A stretch of DNA of 34,071 bases from positions 44,833-78,903 of the forward strand of contig CAUDNR010003212.1 in assembly GCA_958430865.1 (NCBI GenBank). The letters run 5' to 3'. This stretch comes from Entrophospora sp. SA101 (lineage: Eukaryota > Glomeromycota > Glomeromycetes > Entrophosporales > Entrophosporaceae). The translations under genes and the position numbers were made by a program. The notes beneath the pieces are model-generated. The model ran no database searches. It saw only the letters and a program-made list of their open reading frames with translations, and was not told the origin of the DNA. Position 1 is the first letter of the stretch, and each line of letters starts with the position of its first letter. Below are positions 1 to 11,484 of this stretch, piece after piece.

Positions 1-80
1 TAGTCCACTCTCCAGTAGGACAGAATAGCACTCGTCTTGACTCCAGTCACTGCTACATCTAGTATGCCGTCTACTGCTTG
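1..80 (+). other. Illumina TruSeq-like adapter at contig end
   Basis: Positions 40-50 match the end of the TruSeq adapter constant part exactly (ACTCCAGTCAC). A 6-nt index-like block follows at 51-56 (TGCTAC). Positions 57-80 then match the post-index adapter segment at 22 of 24 bases. Positions 19-39 also resemble the start of the adapter, with several mismatches. The genomic-looking sequence starts at 81 in an A run, as expected when the poly-A read after an adapter end is joined to a genomic A run. Positions 1-18 are unexplained. This is technical sequence, not biology. Confidence 0.9.
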
Positions 81-190
81 AAAAAAATAATAATTCAATT
101 AATATTATTTTTATCAAGAAAAAAAATCAAATATTAAATTCTAAATTATTTAATAATAGAAATTCATGTGGCAATTAATGAGTGGTGTTT
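81..190 (-). repeat. Inverted copy of CDK intron/exon (1992-2101)
   Basis: These 110 bp are the reverse complement of 1992-2101, which covers intron 3 and the start of exon 4 of the CDK gene. The last five bases (186-190, TGTTT) are shared with the start of the next copied block. The junction therefore has 5-nt microhomology, typical of template switching in amplification or of a graph-assembly jump. Confidence 0.9.
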
Positions 191-1271
191 TAATATTATT
201 ATTTATTACCTACGTGATTTCACATAATAAATTCACTATTCTCTTATTTACATTGATCAAATTTTGTAAAGGTGAACCCATTGATAATGAGAAAATACGA
301 TATTATGACTTGTGCAAAAGATCGTTTGAAAAGGCTTTGGATTTGGATATAACGAATGACATGTTTTTAGTATATTATGTGAAAGTAAGATGTCATTTTA
401 ATTTTTTTAATAAAAAGAAAAAAATTAACTATATGAATATATATATATTTGTTTATCAGTTGTTAACATCACAAAGGCTTGTTAAAGAAGCTTTAAATGT
501 CATAAAAAATTTTAATAAAGAGAATCCAAATATGATAACAGGAAAACGGTTAGTTTTTAATATGAGAATAAATTAAATTTTTTAAAGAAAAAAAATTCTT
601 TAACTGAAGTTATTAATTTTTTTATGGGCGTAAATATAGACTTTTATTCGAAGTTTTGTATGAATTTAAAAAAAATGAAAAAGAATGGGTTAGTGCTGGA
701 ATAATTTATCATAAATTGGATCCTGTGAGTCCACCAAATAAAATTTTATATCCTTTAATAAACTATTATCAATCAATTATAAGTATGTATGCACGCCTTT
801 TATTATATATTGTTGTTTTTTTCTTAAGAATGTACTTTAATTAAAATTATGAATATTCTTATATTTAAAGACAAGACGAAAGTTTCAAAAAAATCATTGG
901 CTGATGCACATTATAATATTTTAGAATTATTATTGACGAGAATTGAATATGGAGACAATAAGATTAGATATGTAAAAGATGCGATAAAAAGTTTTGTTTG
1001 GTTAGAGTAAGTATTTGTTTTTTTCTTTATTAAATCCTTGATTAATGGTTTATTTATTAATTATATTTAGACATCTTGATTCGAGAAGAACTTTAAGAAA
1101 AAAATTATTTGGGAATCGTTCCGATTGGTTTTACTCGTTTATACTATGTCCAAATGATAGAACTATTCTAGAAACAAACTTATATAATGTATTAGCCACT
1201 CTGTTTGGGTTTATTGCATTTTGCACTGAGAAGTTAATTTATCAAATAAAAAAGGCTATACTCAATCATGA
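186..1271 (+). repeat. 1,086-bp direct repeat, copy A (of 5351-6436)
   Basis: The sequence repeats 5351-6436 at a constant offset of 5,165 bp, with no difference that I could see. It begins inside intron 4 of the Rrn11-like gene and stops inside its last exon. Copy B is the one embedded in a complete gene, so copy A is the derived one. It may be an assembly or amplification artefact, because it lies between adapter-like sequence and a truncated CDK gene. Confidence 0.92.
272..1271 (+). pseudogene. Partial duplicate of Rrn11/TAF1A-like gene (exons 5-9)
   Basis: This block carries exons 5 to 9 of the gene at 4572-6815, shifted by 5,165 bp: 272-384, 460-548, 640-782, 871-1006 and 1071-1271. Exons 1-4 and the acidic C-terminal tail are missing. 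Reading into 1272 leads into the antisense strand of the CDK gene. It has no start of its own and cannot make the full factor. It is either a real partial duplication or a product of the scrambled contig end. Confidence 0.85.
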
Positions 1272-2595
<1,324 letters not shown>

Positions 2596-3334
2596 GTTTA
2601 TTATGTTTGTATATATATGTATGCATATATGTATTATGGATTTATTAAATTTAAAAAAAAAATAATTTTGATATTTGAGAAAAAATATTATGTTGTATTT
2701 ATTTATATATATATATAATTCGAAGACAATTGAAAAAGATGGGGGGGAGAGAGAAAAAAAAAGATGAATAAATGTGTAAGCATAAATACCGATATGGAAT
2801 GACGACACGCGAAAAATTAAAGATAATAATATTTTTTTATTTTTGTCTTAATGCGATTTAATCAATCGTTTATCTTTCTTTCCCCATATTGTTATCTCTC
2901 GACCTTTTTCGAACCCTTTTTATCTTCTAATAAAGGATCAAAATTTAATGATTAATTGATTGAAAACTCGTATAATTAGTAACTTTCTGTCGAAAAAATT
3001 TATATTATGTCGAGAGATAAATAACATAGATGACATTTTTAACTGTTTAAAGCTTGCATTATTTACACGTTTTTATCACCAAAAATGGGAATTGTAGATT
3101 GATCTTAGAAAACCAACTTACTCTAGTTAGGACATATATATACATATATATAAACAATATAAAATATATAATATAAATTTGCATGATCAAATTACATAGA
3201 CAACAACTCTATGAAACAAAAATGTTTTTTAGATTTTAGTTTATTAATAATAAATATTTAGATAATTAATAAGGAATATAATATTAAAGTTCATAATTAT
3301 AAAAATCAAAACTTTTACAAAACCTTATTTATAA
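2596..3334. other. Intergenic, AT-rich
   Basis: This is upstream of the CDK gene and downstream of the F-box gene. It contains TA-rich runs (3125-3175), a short G7 tract with GA repeats (2742-2756) and many stop codons in all frames. I see no exon-like stretch. The open frame that extends the CDK start upstream is Phe/Ile/Tyr-rich low-complexity sequence, probably 5' UTR. Confidence 0.6.
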
Positions 3335-4364
3335 TTATGAAAAACTACAAAAATTTTTATAATCTTCCATAATAAGTCTCTCCACATCTTCTAAATATTC
3401 TTTAATTTCTTTATGCTTTATTCTTATCCATTGATCTCTCTCGTAATCAGATTTTATTCTATCGTATTCTCTTTTTATATTTATTACATTTGAGATTAAA
3501 TAATACTTGTTTATTCTTTTCTTTTTCTTTTTATTATTTTCTTTAGAGTCTTCACCTTCATTAAAATTATAGCAATAATAATTATTATCATCATATTCTT
3601 CCTCATAAATAAAACAATGATATTCATAAAATCTACTAGAATATATGCAACTATTATTGTTGTCATATCTATTTTTATAGTCGCTAGCTAACAAATAATC
3701 TTTATATGTCAAATAATTGATTGACGGCAGGCAATATAATAATTTTTGAGGTATTTTCCATTCATTTATTAATTTTTCATAACTAAATAAAAATAAAGAA
3801 AAAATTTTACTTAATGATAAACAAAAAGAAGAAGAATCATCCAAAATCAACAATGATTACCTACCTGATGGTGTTTAATTTTATACAATTATCACAAGAA
3901 AATAATTTAAATTCCCAATAAATTCCAATTCCACACATTAATTCATTTTTCATATAATGATTACAATATTGGCATTTTAAAACAATAATCTTTAACCAAA
4001 TATATTGTTGTTCTGACATATTTTTTGGAGTCTTCAATATTTTTGGATGATTTATTATCCTACTTGTGCGCCAAATATATTGTGTCGAGTCTAAAGTTTT
4101 TGACCATAATATGTCTCTCAATTTTCTACATACCAAAGTGAGATGATAAAGTGTTTCAGGTGGTAAGTATAAAAATATTTCTGTTAATAATTCAATTGGT
4201 AAATTGAAAAATTTAGAAATTCGCTGAATATCCAGGTTTTCAATTTCTTGAAGCGTTTGTGTGGTTAAATTAATGTATAAAGGCGGGGAGGAACATATGA
4301 GTGAACAAGTATCTGAGTATTCTGATGGCGAGTATGAAAAAAAAGAAGACTCGGGTGACTCCAT
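3335..4364 (-). CDS. F-box protein with Cys-rich segment
   Basis: Two exons, 4364-3865 and 3782-3335, joined within a Ser codon (AG|T), giving 315 residues. The first ATG in frame is at 4364 (MESPESS). After a Ser-rich N-terminus comes a clear F-box, NLPIELLTEIFLYLPPETL, followed by LTLVCRKLRDIL. F-box proteins tie substrates to Skp1 in SCF ubiquitin ligases. Behind it lies a pair of CxxC motifs, CQYCNHY and SCDNC about 24 residues apart, which could bind one zinc ion. The C-terminal half is Tyr/Asn/Glu/Lys-rich with a K run and ends in a charged, probably helical, segment. No Leu-rich or WD repeats are visible, so the substrate is unknown. It is divergently arranged with the gene at 4572; the starts are 207 bp apart. 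Confidence 0.8.
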
Positions 4365-4571
4365 TATTTTATTATAAAACAAAAATGACCTTGCAAAAAT
4401 TGAAAATTTTCCAGTTGAGAAAATTTCTCAATTGATACTTTTTATGTTTCACAAAAAAACCAAATCTTGAGGCTTCATTTTTAAGGATCTGCATAATAAC
4501 ATAAAAAAGTTCATAGTTGTTCCGTTCCCGTTTCCCAATTTTATCGGCTGATCAGAACCTCTGATATTAAT
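4365..4571. promoter_or_regulatory. Shared divergent promoter region
   Basis: These 207 bp separate the start codons of two head-to-head genes: the F-box gene leftwards and the Rrn11-like gene rightwards. Any promoters for both must lie here or in the 5' UTRs. I see no clear TATA box or known fungal factor site, so the call rests on position only. Confidence 0.4.
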
Positions 4572-6815
4572 ATGAATCCAATTAACCCAGTCCATTTTTG
4601 GAGTATTTTTCCGAAAGATGACGGTGAAATAGTGACTATACGTAAAATTCATTTGACCAACTTGTATAATTTACTTTATTTGTCTCTTCAGTCACAAAAT
4701 TATTGTCGTGCTAATCGAATAGTTGAGATATTATTAAGGAGTGGTGATTTAGACATTAGACAAATTTGGAAGGTTTGATTTAAAAAAATCTTGATAATTA
4801 AAATATTAGTAGCAATTGCAATAAATAAATACTTTGATCAAAGGCTTCGATTGAAGTTTTAAAACAATTAGGCAATACACAGAAAGAATGCGTTGATTTT
4901 TTTAATTTATTGCTAATGAGAACAAAGATGCAAGACGTAGGTTTAAATGTGGATTTTTTAAAATATAAAATGAAATTTGATTAAAAAAATTTTTTTTTTG
5001 TTAGGTAAATATACTTTTAGAATTGATTTTCTACCAAATAAAACACTGTGATCCAAATGAAGCACTTGCTACGCTTGAAATGTAAATTTACGTGTATATA
5101 ATTTTATTTAATATTAATATTAATCATAAATTAATAAAATTGATTCATTAGATATTTACCGCAAGAACCATATTGTAATAATGCACTTTTTAATGGTTAT
5201 GCTGGTTTGTTAACTTTTGCATTACTGGGACAACTAGAAAAATCAGATCAAGACAATGATGTAGATGGTGGGAATGAGAATGGGCAAAGTACAGGAAAAA
5301 GAAAGCCTATTGATGATGAAATGGAAAATTATAATACAATTAGTAAGTATTGTTTTAATATTATTATTTATTACCTACGTGATTTCACATAATAAATTCA
5401 CTATTCTCTTATTTACATTGATCAAATTTTGTAAAGGTGAACCCATTGATAATGAGAAAATACGATATTATGACTTGTGCAAAAGATCGTTTGAAAAGGC
5501 TTTGGATTTGGATATAACGAATGACATGTTTTTAGTATATTATGTGAAAGTAAGATGTCATTTTAATTTTTTTAATAAAAAGAAAAAAATTAACTATATG
5601 AATATATATATATTTGTTTATCAGTTGTTAACATCACAAAGGCTTGTTAAAGAAGCTTTAAATGTCATAAAAAATTTTAATAAAGAGAATCCAAATATGA
5701 TAACAGGAAAACGGTTAGTTTTTAATATGAGAATAAATTAAATTTTTTAAAGAAAAAAAATTCTTTAACTGAAGTTATTAATTTTTTTATGGGCGTAAAT
5801 ATAGACTTTTATTCGAAGTTTTGTATGAATTTAAAAAAAATGAAAAAGAATGGGTTAGTGCTGGAATAATTTATCATAAATTGGATCCTGTGAGTCCACC
5901 AAATAAAATTTTATATCCTTTAATAAACTATTATCAATCAATTATAAGTATGTATGCACGCCTTTTATTATATATTGTTGTTTTTTTCTTAAGAATGTAC
6001 TTTAATTAAAATTATGAATATTCTTATATTTAAAGACAAGACGAAAGTTTCAAAAAAATCATTGGCTGATGCACATTATAATATTTTAGAATTATTATTG
6101 ACGAGAATTGAATATGGAGACAATAAGATTAGATATGTAAAAGATGCGATAAAAAGTTTTGTTTGGTTAGAGTAAGTATTTGTTTTTTTCTTTATTAAAT
6201 CCTTGATTAATGGTTTATTTATTAATTATATTTAGACATCTTGATTCGAGAAGAACTTTAAGAAAAAAATTATTTGGGAATCGTTCCGATTGGTTTTACT
6301 CGTTTATACTATGTCCAAATGATAGAACTATTCTAGAAACAAACTTATATAATGTATTAGCCACTCTGTTTGGGTTTATTGCATTTTGCACTGAGAAGTT
6401 AATTTATCAAATAAAAAAGGCTATACTCAATCATGATGATAATGCTCTTGAGAATTTATTAGAGGTTGGTAAAAGTCAAAATGAAGTTATTGAAGATGAC
6501 GAATTTGATAATGAGGATGACAGTGGCGATGATGATGATACTGAGGAATCATCAGACATTGATGATGATACAGAGGAATCATCAGACATTGATGATGATA
6601 CAGAGGAATCATCAGACATTGATGATAAAAGTCATATTGAAATTATTGAAGACGACAAATTTGATAATGATGATAATGATATTGAGAAATTACCAGATAT
6701 TGGTCAAAGTCGAAATGAAATTATTAAAATTGAAGAAGGCGGACTTGATAATGATGGTGGTGAAAATGATGACGATGATGGCAACGATAATGATGGTGGA
6801 AATGATGATGATTAA
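4572..6815 (+). CDS. RNA polymerase I core factor subunit (Rrn11/TAF1A-like)
   Basis: Nine exons: 4572-4772, 4844-4936, 5005-5081, 5152-5342, 5437-5549, 5625-5713, 5805-5947, 6036-6171 and 6236-6815. Their sum is 1,623 nt, in frame (540 residues). All introns are GT-AG and 62-94 nt long. The fold is an all-helical, TPR-like repeat. Family-like landmarks are HLTNLYNLLYLSLQ near residue 30, RANRIVEILLRSGDLDIRQIWK, YLPQEPYCNNALFNGYAGLL, and a late basic/aromatic stretch, SRRTLRKKLFGNRSDWFYSF. From memory these fit Rrn11 of yeast and TAF1A of animals, which bind the rDNA core promoter and recruit RNA polymerase I. The last roughly 120 residues are Asp/Glu-rich with three perfect 10-residue repeats. 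The family call is inferred from motifs. Exons 5-9 are duplicated at 186-1271. Confidence 0.65.
5351..6436 (+). repeat. 1,086-bp direct repeat, copy B
   Basis: This is the counterpart of 186-1271, lying inside the complete gene from intron 4 to early exon 9. Because the gene reads through it without a break, this is the native position. Confidence 0.92.
6531..6620 (+). repeat. 30-bp coding minisatellite, 3 units
   Basis: Three head-to-tail 30-bp units (6531-6560, 6561-6590, 6591-6620) encode DDDTEESSDI each time. They differ only at one base (ACTGAG versus ACAGAG). They form part of the acidic tail of the Rrn11-like protein and include candidate CK2-type Ser/Thr sites next to acidic residues. 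Confidence 0.9.
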
Positions 6816-7210
6816 TATAATAAAATACTATTAACAATTGAAGATGGAATGAATCTTTTCTTGTTATTATAAACACTTCCCCTACCTTCCAATCTGGAAT
6901 ATCTTTCATTATTTTGCTAGGGCTGCAAATGATCGTATGTAAGCATCACGATCTGATTCTGCTTGTAGCAAAGGAACCAAATATATACGTGACCATATCT
7001 TCTTACGTTTAAGTTCCCTCGATTTTATATTAATAATAGTGAGAAAAACTTTTTCAAAAAAAATTTTTTTTCTCCACGATTTTCAACCAAACTTTTTATA
7101 CATTCGTTTGTCCTACCTAATTTATAAGAAACGATGTGTACATATAGCGAACATGGCTGAAAAAAGTACAAAACCAGAAGGTCCTTCTCTAGGAACATAC
7201 GTTTACAGTC
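6812..7210 (-). pseudogene. NDUFA13: NDUFA13/GRIM-19 (complex I) with several frameshifts
   Basis: The protein is recognisable in pieces on the minus strand: VPREGPSGFVLFSAMFAIC (about 7197-7139), then after an intron-like gap ELKRKKIWSRIYLVPLLQAE (about 7016-6957), then IMKDIPDWKVGE and a tail SVYNNKKRFIPSSIV, ending in TAA at 6814-6812. These match the order of GRIM-19, a membrane-arm accessory subunit of respiratory complex I. The pieces sit in different frames. One-base changes near CGTATG, TTCTTATAAA, GCAAAATAATG and GGGGAAGTG would be needed to join them, and the first exon is not clear. It is a decayed copy or a poorly sequenced one. Its stop codon overlaps that of the Rrn11-like gene tail to tail. 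Confidence 0.7.
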
Positions 7211-7310
7211 AGCGCTTGATATAGTGGACCTACTATGTAATGAGTGAATCGCACAATATAAGGAGTTGAAAAATTTCCCACATAATGATTTTAATATAAT
7301 CTCTTTATAG

Positions 7311-7599
7311 TGAAGAAGAATGCATTAGAATCACGATGAATCAATCACTAAAGTTTGACGATGAATTTTGTCGATGTTAAAGTTGTTCTTTAAAACCATG
7401 TGGTGGCATTGCGGGAGATACTCCCACCACTAATTTTACAATAGGAGACTGCCCTAGTTTAGATGTCGTAAATATTGCTTTAGAGAGCAATCAAGCTTCT
7501 GCCAATTTTAATTTGATATGTTGTAATAACGGAAATTGTAAAGTGCTGGTTAATTTCCCTTTCTCCATAAATGCGCAATTTTTATTTAAGATTTATTAG
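7311..7599 (+). pseudogene. Unrecognised Cys-rich exon remnant with one stop
   Basis: After an acceptor-like site (TTTATAG, ending 7310) a frame runs 96 codons to TAG at 7597, broken only by TAA at 7378-7380 inside a CRC-stop-SCSLKPC context. Downstream residues include CGGIAGDTPTT, IGDCPSL and LICCNNGNCKVLVNFPF. Codon use and composition look coding. I do not recognise the family; the Cys spacing suggests a small secreted or zinc-binding segment. The single stop may mark a pseudogene or an error. Confidence 0.35.
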
Positions 7600-7779
7600 T
7601 GTAAAAAAGGCGCACACTACCATGACAGTAATAGATAATTAGTAATCCTATAGGGAAAATTTAACTGTTAACCTAACAAAATATACAGGAATTTTTTGTT
7701 TACACCTTATTCAGAGAAAAAAGGAAATAATGTAATAGTAACTAAAAAAATCCCCGAGTCTATATTTTATATTTATATA

Positions 7780-8355
7780 ATGCCACATGTTAAATTATTA
7801 TCACCAGAAAGAAAGGAATTTATATGTAAAATTTATAATGAAATGAACAATAATGCAGTGGTTTATTCTGATCAAGAAAATTATTTTTTTTCATTAGTCA
7901 AAAAAAAAAACATACTGTAAAGAACAAGTTATTTATGAGGTTGAATTAAATAATGTAATGTATGAATTGGGAAAACCAAAGAAATGTAACAAGTGCAAAT
8001 TAACAAGATGCTCAGATTCTGTGAAGGTTGTATTGGTTTACAATTACAGAGTCTTTTCACTACCTGGACATCTGGCAACAACATAATTGATGATTTTATT
8101 CAACAATGTCAAATGAAATCATCTCTACCAAACAATATTTTAGAATGGATACCTTTTGAGCAATTTGAAAAAGTAACAAAGTTAACTGAAGACAGATTTA
8201 GTTCAATTTATACTACAGTATGGACAAGAGGACAAATAATTGACTATGATGAAAATAAAAAGGAATTTAGTTATTCTGGAGAGCAAGAAGTAATATTAAA
8301 AGGTCTAAATAATCCAGGAAAGGCTTTTTTGATGAGGTTGGTAGTTGTCATTTAA
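7780..8355 (+). pseudogene. TKL-like kinase N-terminal fragment, frameshifted
   Basis: From the ATG at 7780 (MPHVKLLSPERKEF) this parallels the kinase gene at 25549-27008. Both have a CNxCK zinc-ribbon-like region, a TWTSGN block, ILEWIPFEQFEKVTKLTE, FSSIYT, DYDENKKEF and NNPGK. At least three frame breaks are visible: in the A run near 7900-7920, near 8010-8025 (SDS/FCEGC), and in the T run near 8328. Everything after the VLK region (HxDLHSGN, DLG) is absent. Family members with this N-terminus are strongly expanded in Rhizophagus genomes. It cannot encode an active kinase. Confidence 0.8.
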
Positions 8356-8609
8356 AACAATACTAATTGAATGAATTATTTTAAAATTAAATCAAGGATG
8401 ATTGTTGAAAATCATGCAATTGTTTTAAATTATTTATCAGAAAAAAAAGTTATTTGAATTTAACATGGGGCATACTGCAACAAAACCGGACAAAGTGAAC
8501 ATTGGTATTACCAAAGATTTCAGGGATCAAAATTTAGTAATGTGGTTATTAAAATCTTTCATTTGTTATCCTCTTAATATAGAATTACCTATATATAAAA
8601 ATAGTTAAT

Positions 8610-8759
8610 ATGAAACTCATTTATATCAGATCTACTATGGAACCCAAGAATTATAGCACCATTAGAAGTATTCTAAAAAAGAAACAAGGTGAAAAAATTG
8701 CTCCTTACATTTTCAAAATAAATGATACTCAAACACTTGAAGCTTATCTAAGAAAATAA
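8610..8759 (+). pseudogene. Degenerate copy of the 32385-32605 ORF
   Basis: Forty-nine codons from ATG at 8610 contain NYSTIRSILKK and GEKIAPYIFK, also present in the frame at 32385-32605. TAA at 8757 ends it, but the homology continues in frame past two TAA codons into EERKIIN and a basic tail, to TAG near 8862. The two stops replace Glu and Gln codons of the better copy. The function is unknown. Confidence 0.6.
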
Positions 8760-8878
8760 AAGATGGATTACTTATAAGAAGAAAGAAAAATAATAAATGT
8801 TAGAAAAAGAAAGCAGAATGAAGATGTGCTAATATCCAACAAAAAGAGCAGAAACCCTTAGAAGGAAAAATAATCTTA

Positions 8879-9050
8879 TTACAATATTAATTTATTTTTT
8901 CCTTTTAATTCTTTTAATGACATGCTATGATTACATTCGTAATTAGGAATAATGTAAATCTTATTTTTATCAGTAATAATAACATTGTAACTGTCTTTTT
9001 TATTATTATTAGATTGTCATCAATAAGATATCGAAAGTCAGGATATTTTC
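8879..9050 (-). pseudogene. Unrecognised coding remnant downstream of the transposase
   Basis: Reading minus, one frame gives DFRYLIDDNLIIIKK, and after a one-base shift in an A run a second frame gives DSYNVIITDKNKIYIIPNY and continues to TAA at 8881-8879. The pair looks like one protein end with an indel. It does not resemble the hAT dimerisation region. It ends about 20 bp from the end of the convergent fragment at 8610-8862. The same sequence recurs at 29150-29321. Confidence 0.35.
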
Positions 9051-9057
9051 TTTAACT

Positions 9058-10861
9058 TTATCTAAAGGAAAATACTAACAATTCTTCTGCTGTTGGAGGT
9101 TTCCAATAATAATTTAAATATTTATATAACAATGATTTTATTGCACCAGTTAAACCAAACATATCTTGTGGTTGATTTATTTTCATTTTCCTTTTACCAA
9201 TTTTACCAACATCATCATTTTCCTCACCTTCTTCTTCATACACAACATCAAAAACATCATCAGTTGACTCAAAATCCACCTCGTAATCATAAACATTATT
9301 TGTTGTGTTTTTGCATTCTTCCTTCAATGTATTTATCAAAGGATACACAAGGTTAATGGTAACATAATCACTGGCACCCAAAATCTGAGTAAATTCATAA
9401 AATGGGCCCAATACACCTATCATCTCTAACATGAAATCCCATTCTTCTTCTTGCAACATAATTTTTTTTAATCGATTGTAATCTTTTTTTGATTGAGAAT
9501 CTTTTTTATTTCTTAATATAGTATTTAAAGCTGTATAAATTGCATCTTTCAAATTATAAATCCTTTCCCAAGCCAGATAAGAAGAGTTCCAACGAGTTGG
9601 AACATCTCCAATTGCACTTAAATAGTTGTTGTTGTTTTGGATAGTCTGAGCATTAATATCAACATCATCAATATCACAATCATTATCACAATTGTTTAAT
9701 TTTTGAGCCTTTAATAATAATTCATTCTGTTTTGGTGACATGAAAAAATTTATTAACCTTTTAGATCTTGCCAAAAAAACTTGACAAGGAATTAAAGATT
9801 TACCAATCACAAGTTGTATAGTATGAGCTGAGCAACCATATCTTGCAATATTTGGCAAAAACTGTAAATGAAATTGTATTAATCAATGTTCATTCTATAA
9901 TAAACTTGTAATAAAATTAAAACTCACTTTAAAAGCAGAGACCATATTTCTTCCATTTTCTGTTGTGATGGAAATAATTTTATCATTTATATCAAATTCA
10001 CTAAAAATATCAATTAATTTTTGACTAATAGCTAGTGAAGTATGAGATGGAATATATTTTAGAGCTAACAACTTTTCATTTAAATTAAAATCTGGATCTA
10101 CCCAAGCACATGTTATTCCTAGGTAACCTTGCTTATTTCTTGCAGTCCACAAGTCTGTGGTGCAAGAAATATATTTAGCAACAGACAAATCATGGTTTAA
10201 TTTATTTAAAGAATTTGTATAGGCATTGGAAATCCATGATTTTACTTTTTTTGATTGTGGAATTGTAAATCGAGGATCTAGCAATTTGATAAAATTTTTG
10301 AAAGACTCTGATTTCAAGATATTTAGTGGTTGTAGGTCATTAATTATAAAAAAAACCAAGGCCTTTTCAAGTTGTTCTTGTTTTTGGCTTGTATGTGGTT
10401 GGTGATTTTCAAACATTTTAGTGATTGTTTTAGAAGTGTCCTACAATGAAAATTATAATAAATTGAAAAAAATTTGTTATATATATATAAAAAAAATTTT
10501 GTTTTTTACTTACTTTAAACTGATTGTTCAATTTATTTTGGAAATTTTCTTTTGTTATACCATGAGCAGATAATAAGTGTATAATATAGTTAGATGTAGA
10601 TTCACCACCACGTACTACAACATTACAATGAACAATAATATCAGAAACTTCAGAGATGTTAACTTGACAAATAACTCCTTTAGATTTTTCTCCATCCTTT
10701 ACAATTTCAGTTTCTTCCATTAAGTTCCATATCCAACTTGACTTCTTAGAACCACCCTTTACCTTTCTTTTCTTTAAAATATGAGCACCAGAAGACTCCT
10801 CCCTTCTCATTATTGTATTATTACTTTCTCCTATTATAGTGAGTGAAGGCTCTTCTTCCAT
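9058..10861 (-). CDS. hAT-family transposase, C-terminally truncated (copy 1)
   Basis: Three exons, 10861-10514, 10440-9928 and 9861-9058 (554 residues), with GTAAGT and GTGAGT donors. The N-terminus holds a degenerate BED-type zinc finger: the HLLSAH end is present, but the paired Cys reads ICQVN. The transposase core follows with CTTDLWTARNKQGYLGIT (first catalytic Asp), ITTENGRNMVSAF, GCSAHTIQLV and DVPTRWNSSYLAWERI. The usual TDN motif with the second catalytic Asp reads TEN. The frame ends at TAEELLVFSFR, before the conserved C-terminal hAT dimerisation block and third acidic residue. The protein is therefore probably inactive. It is identical to the copy at 29329-31132. Confidence 0.88.
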
Positions 10862-11480
10862 TTTAAGGATACCGGCTGCAACTTTTGATGATGGTTGCTA
10901 CCATCTTTGCGTCATATAAAAATGATTGCAACCACTGGTTGCAACCACATTTACGACCATTTTGTTTCCTTTTTTGGGTTGCAACATGGAACACACTATT
11001 CCATTTTAAATTTAATTAATTAGATGAATTTATTTGATGTGAATAAATTTTATTTTGATTTTGTAAAGGATTAAGAATTACTTTAAAACAAATTAAACAC
11101 TACTAAAAACAAATATTTTAATTGCGGTAAAAATATAAGTTATTCTTTATTCTTTTTAAATAATAATTACAAGAAAATATGGATAATCTCATCTATCTGA
11201 ATATTACTAAACATAATTAGCAAAAATACTTAAAATATAAAACTAATTTGTTTGCCATTAAATTAATGTTTAGTTATTTTCTTAATTTGTATATATGATG
11301 AAAACGTAAATTGTTACAAATTCAGTTGCACAAAATATTATCAGTTATTCACTGAATATTCACTGAATATTCATTTTTAATTTATTATATTTGGTCAATC
11401 ATTCAATGAAAAAATCAAATATCCAATTAACCAAATATTCACTGAATATTCACCAAATATTATTCATTGGGTGCAACCTC
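10862..11480. promoter_or_regulatory. hAT upstream region with TTGCAAC-type subterminal motifs
   Basis: Upstream of the transposase start there are repeated TTGCAAC-like words in both orientations, near 10876, 10926, 10936 and 10978, including a palindrome GGTTGCAACC. Further out (11340-11465) an ATTCACTGAAT-type word repeats several times, separated by CCAAATATT. hAT elements commonly carry such short subterminal repeats for transposase binding; the role here is inferred. There is no coding sequence. Confidence 0.45.
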
Positions 11481-11484
11481 TATT

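Noticed and set aside
4449..4652. Minus-strand 67-codon ORF between the F-box and Rrn11-like genes
   Set aside because: It overlaps exon 1 of the Rrn11-like gene antisense and has no recognisable motif.
6466..6834. Met/Ile-rich ORF overlapping the acidic tail, and the His-rich antisense one
   Set aside because: Both are shifted readings of GATGAT repeats that encode the Asp-rich tail of the Rrn11-like protein.
7153..7224. Plus-strand peptide MAEKSTKPEGPSLGTYVYSQ, at first taken for a gene start
   Set aside because: The opposite strand reads VPREGPSGFVLFSAMFAIC of NDUFA13, which explains the sequence better.
9093..9356. Plus-strand 87-codon ORF opposite the transposase (also 29364-29627)
   Set aside because: It is antisense to the well-supported transposase exon; His/Leu/Gln-rich composition is typical of a shadow frame.
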